A stretch of 64,000 nt of DNA, from NCBI GenBank assembly GCA_039090855.1, contig CM076990.1, forward strand, positions 199,893,232 to 199,957,231. The letters are read 5' to 3'. Origin of the DNA: Macrothele yani. Its lineage: Eukaryota; Arthropoda; Arachnida; Araneae; Macrothelidae. Shown here one piece after another: positions 12,101 to 22,956 of the stretch. Below the pieces are notes generated by a model. The model was not told where the DNA came from, searched no databases, and was given only the letters and a program-made list of their open reading frames with translations. Each line of letters opens with the position of its first letter. Within the stretch, counting starts at the first letter, position 1. The position numbers were made by a program, and so were the translations under genes.

Positions 12101-12183
12101 CAAGACAGACCGTTGTGGAGGAAACTTGGGGAGACCTTCGTCCAGCAGTGGATTGATAATGGTTGACGATGATGATGATGATA
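9150..12183 (+). mobile_element. RTE-type LINE copy D, nearly full length
   Basis: It starts within the 5' UTR (CCCACACTCACCAACCCGC, equivalent to about 230 of copy A) and ends in (ATG)n at about 12167-12183, so only about 155 bp of 5' UTR are missing. It lies head-to-tail behind copy C, with an AT-rich spacer of about 38 bp between them. The whole ORF is present with one frameshift. Confidence 0.95.
9210..12166 (+). pseudogene. RTE endonuclease-reverse transcriptase with a single frameshift
   Basis: The ATG at 9210 matches the start in copies A, B and I (MTPQLKSWPS or MTLQLKSWPS). Residues 46-290 form an AP-endonuclease-like domain with Asn52 (YNGRS), Glu81 (LSEVR), Asp187/Asn189 (GDFNAKIG) and Asp278-His279 (SDHRL). 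The reverse transcriptase follows, with YEKAFDSV near residue 634 and FADD near 733. The frame is open from 9210 to 11369, where two extra A in an A-run (near 11355-11362, giving NKKG then stop) shift it. The second frame runs to TGA at 12164-12166. Apart from those two bases the ORF would be about 984 codons, the family length. Replication-dependent A-run slippage or a base-calling error are both possible. Confidence 0.92.
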
Positions 12184-12464
12184 TATTTTTATGGTGTGTA
12201 TGTTTTAAAGTGTTAATTTTAAATTCGAGGGAGTCTTACATATTTTGAAAGAAATCAATCATTTAACTGTATCAATCACTCTTGAGCATCATAACTACTT
12301 TTAATCAACTATCCAAACTACATATACATATAGCACATTGTTTCAGAACCTCCTTTCATGCTGTCCCAGCTGTGCATCATATCAAGCATCTGTGGAATGT
12401 GCTTGTTAAGCAACCAATAGAAATTTAATGTGCAGTTGAGGGAGCTAATCAGTACTTTTGACTG

Positions 12465-12468
<4 letters not shown>
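12184..12468. other. Unassigned AT-rich spacer
   Basis: I see no coding potential, RNA gene or recognisable repeat here beyond AT-rich sequence next to the RTE tail. Confidence 0.6.

Positions 12469-12518
<50 letters not shown>
12469..12518. repeat. (CA)n microsatellite
   Basis: About 50 bp of CA dinucleotides, directly abutting the end of the Tc1-like remnant at 12519. Confidence 0.97.
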
Positions 12519-12519
<1 letters not shown>

Positions 12520-13320
12520 AGTGAGCAATTACATTATGACCACCTACCTAATAAGCTCTATAGGACCCCCTTCAACGCCCACAAGACAGCGGCCACTCGG
12601 TGAGGCATCGCTTTGATGAGGTTAGCAATAGGTATCCTAGGTATCTGGTACCATAATGTCAACAGCAGGTCCTGCAGTTCCCGTACACTTTGGGGGTGGT
12701 GGTGATTTAGCACGAACCCACTTTTCCAAGTCCAACTACAAATGTTCAATTGGGTTCATGTCAGGTGAATTTGGAGGCCAGGAAGTTAAAGTCACCAGCA
12801 TGTTCCTCGAACCTCTCCACGATTCTAGCAGTGTAGCATGGTGCATAATCCTGTTGGTAATGGCCATCACCAGCAGGGAACACAGCAATCTGAGGCACAT
12901 TTCATACGTTGTTGCCGATTATATGCAGTAAGCATGGGGACCCGGCTGGGTCTTCAGCTACACAGACCCATGTGCAGAAGGCTGCGAAGAACTGCGTGCT
13001 GTGACACATTGCCCTGATCACCACTGTTGTAGATGCAAATGATTTGTCGCACTGCGGCCTTGCGGTCACTGTGAATCATGCGCGACAGTCTCCACTCCCT
13101 TCTGGCATCAATGAGCTGCAGATGACACACAGCAGAATGATGGTTTGTTGTTTAGCCATCTGTGCACCACTTTTGATACATACTCTCTACAGTGGCACAT
13201 GAACAACCCACAACTCAACCCATTTCAGAGATCATAGTTCCGAAACACGATGACATCACAATTTGTCCTTTATAAAACTCCAATAAATTGGCAGCTTTTT
13301 CCATTCTGACTCTGAACAAC
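12519..13320 (-). pseudogene. Tc1-like transposase remnant with internal deletion
   Basis: On the minus strand a Met near 13303 starts a Tc1-type N-terminus. It is followed by a helix-turn-helix region ending in a motif like MGLCS-RPSRVPML (12960-13140), with a stop codon where a serine or arginine would be expected. The C-terminal tail LIKAMPHRVAAVL is typical of Tc1 transposases. The catalytic DDE core in between is mostly missing. The right edge of the protein reads into GGTCATAATGT, and the sequence ATTATGACCACC at 12533-12544 resembles the terminal repeats of a widespread Tc1 group. I could not align a matching terminal repeat at the other end. Confidence 0.8.
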
Positions 13321-13355
13321 TCTACTAACTGAAAGCCTCTCCTTTGGTTGTATAG

Positions 13356-14512
13356 ATATCATCATCATCGTCGTCGTAGTCAACCATTATCAATCCACTG
13401 CTGGACGAAGGTCTCTCCAAACCTCTTCCACAACAGTTTGTCTCGTGCCAGTCTCCTCCACGTCACTCCCGCATACTTTCGAATTCCATCCACCCATCTC
13501 CCATGTGGTCTTCTTCTGGGTCTTTTCCTGTCCCTTGGAATCCAATCTAAAATTCCGACTGTCCATCGATGGTCTGTCCTTCTGGCAGTATGTCCAGCCC
13601 ATTGCCATTTCAGGGATTTAACTCTAATCATGATGTCTTCCACTCTTGTCATTTTTCTGATCCACGAGTTCCTCTTCTTATCTCTCCTGGTTACACCAAG
13701 CATGCACCTCTCCATGCTTCTTTGATTTGTCTGCAGCCTTTGTATGTCTCTTTTAGTTAAGGTCCACGTCTCTGCACCATACGTAAGCACTGGAAGGATG
13801 CATTGATCAAACACTTTTCTTTTAAGACATAATGGTATATTGCTCTTGAAAATTATGCTGTTTCTTCCAAAAGCTCTCCAGGCAAGTTTTATACGCCGAT
13901 TAATTTCTTCATCAATGTGACCCTCACTTGATATCTGCTGTTCAAGATAAATGTAGGTATAGGTTATCTCCAGTTTTTCTCCATCGATCAATAAATCTTC
14001 ATTTTTTGTAAAAGCATTGTACATCACTTTTGTCTTCTGAAAGTTCATTTTTAATCCCACTTCTTTACTCTTGTCAGCAAGTTCCTGGATCATACTCTGC
14101 AGCTCTGATGGGGTAGTTGCAAAAATGACTACGTCATCAGCAAAACGAAGGTGGGTTAGATAATCTCCATTAATCTTTATCCCTTTGTTTTCCCAGTTCA
14201 GTGATTGAAAGACATTTTCCAATGTAGCATTAAAGAGCTTGGGAGATATTGTGTCACCTTGTCGCATTCCCTTTCCAATTTTTATGGGTGCTGTATTCTC
14301 AAACAGCCAAATCTTTGCACTTGCATTTTCATAGATGTTATTAATAATATTAATGTATGCATCTTCAATACCGGAGGATTTCAAAGCCATTGTAACTGCT
14401 GATGATTTCACTGAATCAAAGGCCTTTCATAAGCGATAAAAGCCATGCACAATGGAAGTTCATATTCCCTCGCTCTTTCAATTAGTTCTCTCAGTACGTG
14501 GATATGATCAAT
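13356..14512 (-). mobile_element. RTE-type LINE copy E, 5'-truncated
   Basis: The 3' tail at 13356-13378 is a mixture of ATG and ACG triplets. The reverse transcriptase ORF (13380-14411, 343 codons) is open from KSSAVTMALK to the C-terminus and keeps FADD, with a one-base loss in the Phe-rich stretch at about 14427 that breaks the frame upstream. Homology ends abruptly at GATC (14512), upstream of motif A. It shares WLFENTAPIKIGKGMRQGD with copy A. Confidence 0.94.
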
Positions 14513-15717
14513 AGCAGGACAGTCTTATTAAAAATAAAAATAAAATATTAAAAATCACAAAAAAAGTTTGTAATTTGAATAAAAAAAATTTAGATAAAAA
14601 ATATAAAAAGTAAACTAGATATTCTATCTCAAGAATAGCTAACAAAAATGGTAAAACTTACGTTAAACTAAATAAGTAACTGTTTTTGTCTGTAAATGTA
14701 CACTAAAGTACTTTCATACAGGTAAAAAATTATTAAATACACATCAGATATATTTGATAATAATTTTAGTGTATTCTGGTGAGTTATTCTTCTCTTACTG
14801 GACAAACAGGTCATCATTTTTTGGTTTGGAATTTTTGACTGGGGAAATTTCGTGCACAGCGTATTTTTCGTGTGAGACAGTCTTCAGGCTATCTCCTCCC
14901 TGACTGCTGGTTTTCGGTCGGCTATTTTGCCCGTAAGGAGATGGAGGTTCACAGCATTGCAGGTGGGCTACTTCATTTGTTCATATGAAGGATCTTAGTA
15001 TACTTCTTGTCGTTTTCGTTTAATGCTAAAAAATTATTTTTTCTTGTTTGGCATTGGTACAGCTTGAATTTTTATACGTAAAATTTTTTTTCTTTCATTT
15101 ATATTGGCCATGCGGCCATTTTTGTGCTCCTTTTAGGGGTGATTGCTGGTCTCTCGACCTTGTGGTGTTTGTCGGCTTTCGGAGTTCGGCGGAATTATTT
15201 TCAGTTGTTGTGATCATCTTAAAGCATTCCTAGAATACTGTGTACATATTGCAACTTTTATTTTTAATTTTTAAGTACCTTTACCAATGCATTATATTAC
15301 GTGCTTTTGTTTTATGGCATTCCGTGTTTCGTGGGAACTGTCTAAAACGTTCTTACTTGCTCCTGGTGTCTCCGTTTTTTATTCTTTTTTAATTTTTTTA
15401 TTTAATTTTTTGGAAGTTCTTTTTCCCAGGGAATGACACTTTTTAAGTGCTTTTTATTTTGGTTCCCGGTTGGGAGATTCACTTGGGCAGTAAGGTAGCT
15501 TACCACGTGTCAAACCTGTCGTTTTGTTGTAGGTAATAAGTAGTTTTATTGTTAAATCTATTCTCAATTGTAGTCTCAAGTTTTTTTGTTCTAGGTGTTT
15601 TCTTAAGTTACATATATATTTCTTTGTAGTAGGTTTTGCCTCATTTCATGGGTCTAATGTTCTAAGCCTTCTCACAATATTTGTGAGCTCTTTGCCTATG
15701 TTTTTCTGGTTTTTGTG

Positions 15718-15945
15718 GGAGATGAGTATGGGTTGGGCCAGGAAAGTGATAGATGTATGCAAACATTTTTGCTTAATTATTTAGTTTCCGCACCTTTAAG
15801 GGAGGTCATGTAATTTGGATTTTTTGGGGGACTTATACTTGCATCTATGACTTTGCAGAAATCCATTTTCAACTCTTTGTGGTAGTGAGAAAATGTAGAG
15901 TTTTGCTGGTCCTTGATAAAGCCAAGGCTCGGCATTTTCATACAT
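15718..15945 (+). repeat. Internal direct repeat, unit 1
   Basis: Begins at GATGAGTATGGGTTGG and ends around AAGCCAAGGCTCGGCATT. It pairs with unit 2 at 16174-16402, about 457 bp downstream. A related unit lies inverted at 53930-54160. Confidence 0.88.
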
Positions 15946-16173
15946 GTCTCTGTTGTAAGTTTTATTATTTTATTTTTAGTGTATTTTCGGAAATGCTTTT
16001 TTCCCCAAGGAAAGACATTATTTAAGAGCTTTTAGTACTTCATTTCACGTGTGCAACTTCACTTAGGCGGTATGGATGCTCAACCATGTGGTTTAACCAA
16101 ATATTTCTGTTGGTTTGCTCAAGCCTTCTCAAATTTTGACTATTTTTGAAAACGTTATTTTTGCTTTTTGTGA

Positions 16174-16402
16174 CAGATGATGAGTATGGGTTGGGGCAGG
16201 AAAGTGATAGATGCATGCAAAAACTTTAGCTAAATTATTTTTTTCCCGCACCATTGAGGGCAGTTATGTTAATTAAAAATTGTTGTGACCTTATACTTGC
16301 ATCTATGGCTTTGCAGAAACCCATTTCCAACTAGGTCTTTGTGTAAGTGAGAAAATACAGAGTTTTGCTGGTCCTTGATAAAGCCAAGGCTCAGCATTCT
16401 CG
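16174..16402 (+). repeat. Internal direct repeat, unit 2
   Basis: Same order of blocks as unit 1: GATGAGTATGGGTTGG, AGGAAAGTGATAGATG, ACTTGCATCTATG, AGTTTTGCTGGTCC, AAGCCAAGGCTC. It is diverged by scattered substitutions and small indels. Confidence 0.88.
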
Positions 16403-16420
16403 ACACTTTTTGCATTCTGG

Positions 16421-16670
16421 TTTTGCCAATTTTTTATTTTAATTTTTTTCTCATGCCTGTTGGGTTTTGAGATTTAATTTGTAGTTTTTGTCCTAGTTAA
16501 ATAATAATTTTTGTTTCAGTCTCTGCTTTGTAGTTTGTAATTTCTGAATATTCATCACAGCTGCGTTGCGTGTCATGATCTTCAGATTGCTTGTTTTTTA
16601 AAAAATTTGGTTTTAAATTTTAGGATGTAAAATTTGTCTTTAAATCTGATATTGGGTGTATATATATATA
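16421..16670. other. Unassigned T-rich sequence
   Basis: T-rich, no ORF and no repeat that I could place; possibly the end of the preceding repeat family. Confidence 0.5.
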
Positions 16671-17669
16671 TCATCATCATCATTGTCAACCATTATCAAT
16701 CCACTGCTGGACGAAGGTCTCCCCAAGTTTCCTCCACAACGGCCTGTCTTGTGCCAGTCTCCTCCATGTCACCCCTGCATACTTTCGAATTTCATCCACC
16801 CATCTCCCATGTGGTCTTCTTCTGGGTCTTTTCCTGTCCCTTGGAATCCAATCTAAAATTTCGGCTGTCCATCGATGATCTGTCCTTCTGGCAGTATGTC
16901 CAGCCCATTGCCATTTCAGGGATTTAACTCTGATCATGATGTCTTCCACTCTCGTCATTTTTCGGATCCACGAGTTCCTCTTCTTATCTCTCCTGGTTAC
17001 ACCAAGCATGCACCTCTCCATGCTTCTTTGAGTTGTCTGCAGCCTTTGTATGTCTCTTTTAGTAAAGGTCCACGTCTCTGCACCATACGTAAGCACTGGA
17101 AGGATGCATTGATCAAACACCTTTCTTTTAAGACATAATGGCATATTGCTCTTGAAAATTATGCTGTCTCTTCCAAAAGCTCTCCAGGCAAGTTTTGTAC
17201 GCCGATTAATTTCTTCATCAATGTGACCCTCACTTGATATCTGCTGTCCAAGATAAACGTACGTGTCTGTTATCTCCAGCTTTTCTCCATCAATCGATAA
17301 ATCTTCATTTCTTGTAAAAGCATTGAACATCACTTTTGTCTTCTGAAAGTTCATTTTTAATCCCACTTCTTTACTCTTGTCAGCAAGTTCCTGGATCATA
17401 CTCTGCAGCTCTGATGGGCTAGTTGCAAAAATGACTACGTCATCAGCGAAACGAAGGTGGGTTAGATAATCTCCATTAATCTTTATCCCCTTGTTTTCCC
17501 AGCTCAGTGACTGAAAAACACCCTCCAATGTGGCATTAAAGAGCTTCGGAGATATGGTGTCACCTTGTCGCATTCCCTTTCCAATTTTTATGTGTGTTGT
17601 ATTTTCAAACAGCCTAATCTTTGCACTTGCATTTTCATAGATGTTATTAATAATATTAATGTATGCATC
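16671..17669 (-). mobile_element. RTE-type LINE copy F, 5'-truncated
   Basis: From the (ATG)n tail at 16671 to a 5' truncation at TGTATGCATC (17669). The ORF 16686-17573 is open (295 codons, motif B GMRQGD to stop) and keeps FADD. It continues in frame a little further upstream before truncation. Variants place it with copies B, H and I. Confidence 0.95.
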
Positions 17670-17682
17670 TATCTATATATAT

Positions 17683-17803
17683 CATCATCATCATCATTGT
17701 CAACCATTATCAATCCACTGCTGGACGAAGGTCTCCCCAAGTTTCCTCCACAACGGTCTGTCTTGTGCCAGTCTCCTCCATGTCACCCCTGCATACTTTC
17801 GAA

Positions 17804-17804
<1 letters not shown>
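17683..17804 (-). mobile_element. RTE-type LINE copy G, 120-bp 3' stub
   Basis: Only the last 35 or so codons, stop and (ATG)n tail are present. It ends at CATACTTTCGAAT, where an AT microsatellite begins. It lies in the same orientation as copy F, with its tail 14 bp from copy F's truncation point. Confidence 0.95.

Positions 17805-17877
<73 letters not shown>
17805..17877. repeat. (AT)n(AC)n compound microsatellite
   Basis: AT dinucleotides turning into AC dinucleotides, flush with the truncated end of RTE copy G. Confidence 0.97.
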
Positions 17878-17880
<3 letters not shown>

Positions 17881-18188
17881 CACTCCACTCTGAACTTCAC
17901 CTGTGCCACCGTTCAGTCTCCAGGCATGCTCATTTCTCTAGGCTGGGAGGGGGTCATAATGGAAAGGCTCATCAGTGGGCGTGTGTTAATGCTTTGTTAG
18001 GCCCAAAATAATGTAATATTGAAATAGGAACGATAGAGACAATGTGTACTGATTTAGTGAGCACAAAAAGCCTAGTGAATAATAGTTTTCCTTCAGTCAT
18101 CAGTTGATATTACATTTCCAAGTTACTTGGCAAGTAGTAATGAAATACTCAGAAAAAATATCAAACATCATTATAGCAATGACATTAC
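17878..18188 (-). other. PEX1 intron sequence, nothing recognised
   Basis: Follows the GT donor of the 18189-18359 exon on the minus strand. I see no coding exon or repeat with support. Confidence 0.6.
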
Positions 18189-18359
18189 CTTGAGCAATCC
18201 TAGAAAAATATATTCCATCAGGTCCAACTTCTTGCTCTGGAGTAATAGGAGCACTGGCCAGTTGGTCCAAGTCATCAAAGAGAACAACTGAAGGTTCTCT
18301 GTGAATAGCCTCTACTATGGCAGACTGCCACTTCTTTAATATAGTCTCCACACGTTTCC
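18189..18359 (-). CDS. PEX1: PEX1 exon: first AAA+ domain, Walker B region
   Basis: PEX1 is the AAA+ ATPase that with PEX6 extracts the ubiquitinated import receptor PEX5 from the peroxisome membrane. This 171-bp minus-strand exon encodes GKRVETILKKW, then PSVVLFDDLD (Walker B of the first ATPase domain), then PITPEQEVGPDG and RIAQ. The acceptor is TCTTCTAG at 18360-18367 and the donor is CAAG/GTAATG at 18188-18192. It starts with the last two bases of a split Gly codon, which fits the G left at the end of the 39244-39470 exon and restores LRGKR. Frame and phase agree across the 20.9-kb intron. The next exon downstream is not in the window. Assignment to PEX1 rests on recognising the order DC-LRGKR, Walker B and PEQE-GPD; it has not been searched. 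Confidence 0.9.
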
Positions 18360-18720
18360 CTAGAAGATTCCAATGTAAAGTGTCATTAAAACATGATTAT
18401 CTATGTCCAAATAAGACACCTGTCATGACTTAAGTATCAGTTATTAATGACTGTATCAAACTGACTTCAAAATACTAACAATGTATTATTTTGAAATGTA
18501 GATTGTTTCATTTTGAGAGTTAAATAATGTCCATTGATTGTTTTCACAGCAAACATTTTTTTTTTTTAAATCCTCAGCAAGTACATAATTTTTTGCATTG
18601 ATTTAATGAAAATTTTGTTTTTATTTGTTGCTATCAGGTTGTGAAGAAAGTATCTGGAAAATAGAGAAGCATGTATTTCAAGCTTAAAAAAGCATGCAAA
18701 ACACTTAACCTAATCATCCA
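18360..18720 (-). other. PEX1 intron, AT-rich, nothing recognised
   Basis: AT-rich intron sequence with a short T/A-run near 18550. I see no ORF, repeat or RNA gene. Confidence 0.6.
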
Positions 18721-18724
18721 GGTA

Positions 18725-19870
18725 GTCCCCATTGGAACTGACGACCTTATTTCACCAACCCACGAGTTGAAATATCCCCTTGCGATAGAAGTCTGGCAAG
18801 CGGGAGTTCAAGTCATCTACGAAACGTTTCACATCGTTGTCATTAGCAAAGTTTTTCTCAGCATGAAAATTTGACAATGACCAGAAGAGATTAAAGTCGA
18901 ATGGGGGCAATGTCCGGGGAATAAGGGGTTGTGACAATATTTCCCATTCCAGCTTATGCCATTTTTGCTGGGTCCACAAAGTGACATGTGGACGAGCATT
19001 ACCATGGTGAAAAACAATTCCATGGTGATTAATCAACACTCTGCACTTTTTTTGCAGTGCAGCATGGAGACTGTCCAACTGTTGGATGCAAGCACTCGCT
19101 GTGATGATATTGTTCCGCGGCAAGAGTTCATAGTGAATCCCACCAGCAATGCCTTCTGTTCATCAAGGGGTGATTTAGCGACCTTCTGTGCAAGTTGTCC
19201 CTGCTTGGTCCATGCCCTTTGTCGTGAAACATTCACGTATACAACCCTTTTTCGTCACCCGTGACAAACCAATGCAAAAGCCCTCTTGTTTTGCACACAG
19301 AGCAACAGCAATGGAGTAGTGTTGCATCATATTCTAGTCAGACAAAGCATGGGTACCCACTTGCACAGTTTACTTGAATACCCCGACTTCCGAAGTCGGG
19401 TCTTGATGTTCATATGGAAGGTCATCAGTTCCTCTACCAATTCCTATAGTGTTGCATCAGACTTAGTCAATAACACGTGTTGCAGCGTATTATCTTCTAA
19501 CTTTATTGGGTCTGCCACTTCTGGGCAATTCAGACAGATCCTGCAAACCAGTGTTGAATTTCCTGTATCAGTCATAGCAAGTACTCTGTTCAATATCATC
19601 ACCAAAACGCGTTTCCCAATTTTCGAAGTGCTTCCGTAACTTTCATGCCATTCAAATATCCATAGCGCAATATTGCACCCACACCTTCCTCCGATATCAC
19701 CATCGTATTGTCGCCACATGCAACTAATCTTCACCACAGCAGCATATGTTTTGCCCTTAGAATCTATTCCTTTGCGCACAACACTCTGGGATGTTCACGT
19801 CACTGCAGGCCCGCAGTCTCTTGCATTACACACACCACACATAATTTTTCCCAGAAAGTTTCTTTACAAC
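18725..19870 (-). pseudogene. Mariner transposase remnant (first copy)
   Basis: Minus-strand frames read through a mariner transposase. Near 19500-19620 there are remnants of the N-terminal helix-turn-helix region (TEALRKLGNAFGDD and a DLSELPRSGRP-like linker), then a broken centre. The C-terminal block 18752-19123 carries QLDSLHAALQKK, HHGNARPHVT and EFYRKGIFQLV. The usual second catalytic Asp in HHDNARPH is Gly here, and several stops and frameshifts are present, so it is dead. I could not define terminal repeats. It lies in the large PEX1 intron, in the same orientation as the gene. Confidence 0.85.
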
Positions 19871-20818
19871 CTCGCACATTATTAAATTTTTTACTACTGA
19901 CACGATTTTAATGCTCAGATGCTTTGTTCCACATAAGTATTTGCATGCCCATACCTTAAGTCAATAAATATTTTTATTTTAAATTTATGGAATATAACAT
20001 TTTTAATTTTTCAAATACACAATCTTAGATTTATTTATTCACTTTTAAGTCATGCTGTCATCTTCACACCACCCAGCATAGGTTAACCAGATGATTTTTG
20101 CACATATACTTAAAAAGAAAATGGAGCGTTAATTCATATTGACTTATTTTATTTAAACCAATGCCCAGAACAGTGTATACATGGAATAAATTATAATTAA
20201 TCATAATTAACTTCCATGATATCTCTCAGACTGCCTTATTGGAAAATTATGATGACACAGTTTAGTCCATAAGATTCTATATCAAACAAAAACTTTCATA
20301 ATGATCACACAGATCAATAAACAATTTTAAAATGATCAGCAATCACTTACCATTCAATTTTAAAATGATAAAGGGAGAGCCACATTAAGCAAAAATTTCA
20401 AAAGGTCATTGATAAAAAGTTTTGCTCTGGAATCTCATAAGGGAAAAAAGTATGTTTAAACTTAGTGGCATGCGATGCAGAAATATTCCTACCTAATCAT
20501 ATTAGACAGCAACAATGGCTATAAGCTTGCTATTAGGAAAAAACCACTTAATTTTAAATGCAATTCTTTTGGTGGAATGAGAATGAAATGTGATTTAAAG
20601 TTGACCATTAAGTCAAGATTACATTATCCCACTTTTTCCAACAATTTCATGGGATTAGAAGATGATCAAGAGTAGCACAGTGCCTCCATTAATTACACTG
20701 GTCTACAAGGTTTTTATAAGGTGAACAAAATGTTGCCATTTTAAACTAATTTTTTGGGTGCTGATTTCAGATCTGACTTTAAAAAATGGCCACATGTCAC
20801 TTTTGTTGTTGTTGTTAT
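19871..20818. other. PEX1 intron, AT-rich, nothing recognised
   Basis: About 950 bp of AT-rich sequence. The 66-codon plus-strand ORF at 20475-20675 has no recognisable motif and I do not call it. Confidence 0.6.
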
Positions 20819-22375
20819 TCATCATCATCATCATTGTCAACCATTATCAATCCACTGCTGGACGAAGGTCTCCCCAAGTTTCCTCCACAACGGTCTGTCT
20901 TGTGCCAGTCTCCTCCATGTCACCCCTGCATACTTTCGAATTTCATCCACCCATCTCCCATGTGGTCTTCTTCTGGGTCTTTTCCTGTCCCTTGGAATCC
21001 AATCTAAAATTTCGGCTGTCCATCGATGATCTGTCCTTCTGGCAGTATGTCCAGCCCATTGCCATTTCAGGGATTTAACTCTGATCATGATGTCTTCCAC
21101 TCTTGTCATTTTTCGGATCCACGAGTTCCTCTTCTTATCTCTCCTGGTTACACCAAGTATGCACCTCTCCATGCTTCTTTGAGTTGTCTGCAGCCTTTGT
21201 ATGTCTCTTTTAGTTAAGGTCCACGTCTCTGCACCATACGTAAGAACTGGAAGGATGCATTGATCAAACACTTTTCTTTTAAGACATAATGGCATATTGC
21301 TCTTGAAAATTATGCTGTTTCTTCCAAAAGCTCTCCAGGCAAGTTTTGTACGCCGATTAATTTCTTCATCAATGTGACCCTCACTTGATATCTGCTGTCC
21401 AAGATAAACGTACGTGTCTGTTATCTCCAGCTTTTCTCCATCAATCGATAAATCTTCATTTCTTGTAAAAGCATTGAACATCACTTTTGTCTTCTGAAAG
21501 TTCATTTTTAATCCCACTTCTTTACTCTTGTCAGCAAGTTCCTGGATCATACTCTGCAGCTCTGATGGGGTAGTTGCAAAAATGACTACGTCATCAGCAA
21601 AACGAAGGTGGGTTAGATAATCTCCATTAATCTTTATCCCCTTGTTTTCCCAGCTCAGCGACTGAAAAACACCCTCCAATGTGGCATTAAAGAGCTTCGG
21701 AGATATGGTGTCACCTTGTCTCACTCCCTTTCCAATTTTTACGTGTGTTGTATTTTCAAACAGCCTAATCTTTGCACTTGCATTTTCATAGATGTTATTA
21801 ATAATATTAATGTATGCATCTTCAATACCGCAGGTTTTCAGAGCCATTGTAACTGCTGATGGTTTCACCGAATCAAAGGCTTTTTCATAATCGATAAAAG
21901 CCATGCACAATGGAAGTTCATATTCCCTCGCTCTTTCAATTAGTTCTCTCAGCACGTGGATATGATCTATTGTGCTGTAGCCACTCCTGAATCCAGCTTG
22001 TTCTCTCGGTTGAGCCATGTCCAGTGTTACCTTCAAGCGGTGTGAAAGAACTTTAGTGAAGATTTTATAAACTACTGATAGGAGGCTGATAGGTCTGTAG
22101 TTTCCGAGATCCTCAATGTCACCTTTCTTATGTAGCAGGATCATTGTAGCGGTGTTCCAATCCTCAGGAATCTTTCCTTCATTAAGGCATCGAATGAAAA
22201 TTTGGGCGAGTACTGTTTCGATTTCTCCACTTGCTTCTTGTATGATGTCTACAGTAATTCCATCTTCTCCTGGAGCTTTTCCTCGCTTCATGTTCTTGAT
22301 TGCATGTGCAACTTCTGCTGGAAGGACTGGAGGAACTCTGGTACTGGTATCTTTCATGATGTCTGGAGTGCATAT
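20819..22375 (-). mobile_element. RTE-type LINE copy H, 5'-truncated, ORF open
   Basis: From the (ATG)n tail at 20819 to truncation at GGAGTGCATAT (22375). One open frame of 506 codons (20837-22357) runs from MKDTSTRVPPVLPAEV to the stop, containing the whole reverse transcriptase (YEKAFDSV, GVRQGD, FADD) and the C-terminus but no endonuclease. It is very close to copies B and I. The flank at the tail is (GTT)n; no target duplication was found. It is located in the large PEX1 intron in the sense orientation of the gene. Confidence 0.95.
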
Positions 22376-22956
22376 GGGGCCTTAAATATGTACTATTGTT
22401 CCACATTAGCACTTGTAGGTATGTAAATGGGCACTAGATCATTTTACTGTTATATTTCACCACTGGGCATATTATGGGTGGCAACACTAATTTTTCTCAG
22501 GTAGAGAATATGTAACCACAACCAAACAACCATTGCTGTTTTTTACATTGAAGGAGAAACACATGCTGCATGTTTATGAGCAAAAGTTGGCGAAATTGAG
22601 AACAGGTATCATTGTGGATGTATTAACACTCTGGATAAGTATTACTATGTGTGCGGACAGTATATTATAAAATCACAAAGTCATCCATTGACAAACGCTG
22701 AGGAAAGCCTACTAACTGTACTTTGGATGTCATGTTGGAGATCAAAATAAATTGTGGGCTCCACAAGTTTGCTGCATTTCCTGCTTTGTTGGCCTGAGTG
22801 AATGGTTGAAAGGTAAGCTGAAATTCATCCTTTCGCAGTTCCGATGATTTGGCATGAGCCAACTAATCGCGTGGAAGATTGTTATTTTTTGCTTAACCAA
22901 AGTGAGTAGCTTTTCAAAGAAGAATAATTAATAAATTAAAAAAAAATACAGTATCC
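22376..22956. other. PEX1 intron, nothing recognised
   Basis: No motif found in either strand; a 65-codon minus-strand ORF at 22665-22862 is unsupported. Confidence 0.55.

Larger units (their letters stand above)
14570..16420 (+). repeat. Unclassified dispersed repeat, copy 1 (3' region of a YIDD retroelement?)
   Basis: No ORF longer than about 60 codons. The segment is similar, in inverted orientation, to 53930-55280. Examples are AAAAAGTAAACTAG near 14607 versus the reverse complement near 55170, GTATTCTGG with AGTTATTCT near 14775 versus about 55005, and AGTTTTGCTGGTCCTTGATA near 15900 and 16360 versus about 53960. It contains an internal direct repeat of about 230 bp (15718-15945 and 16174-16402). 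In the second copy this region sits immediately 3' of a reverse transcriptase ORF, so I infer that it is the 3' untranslated or terminal part of that element. Confidence 0.7.
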
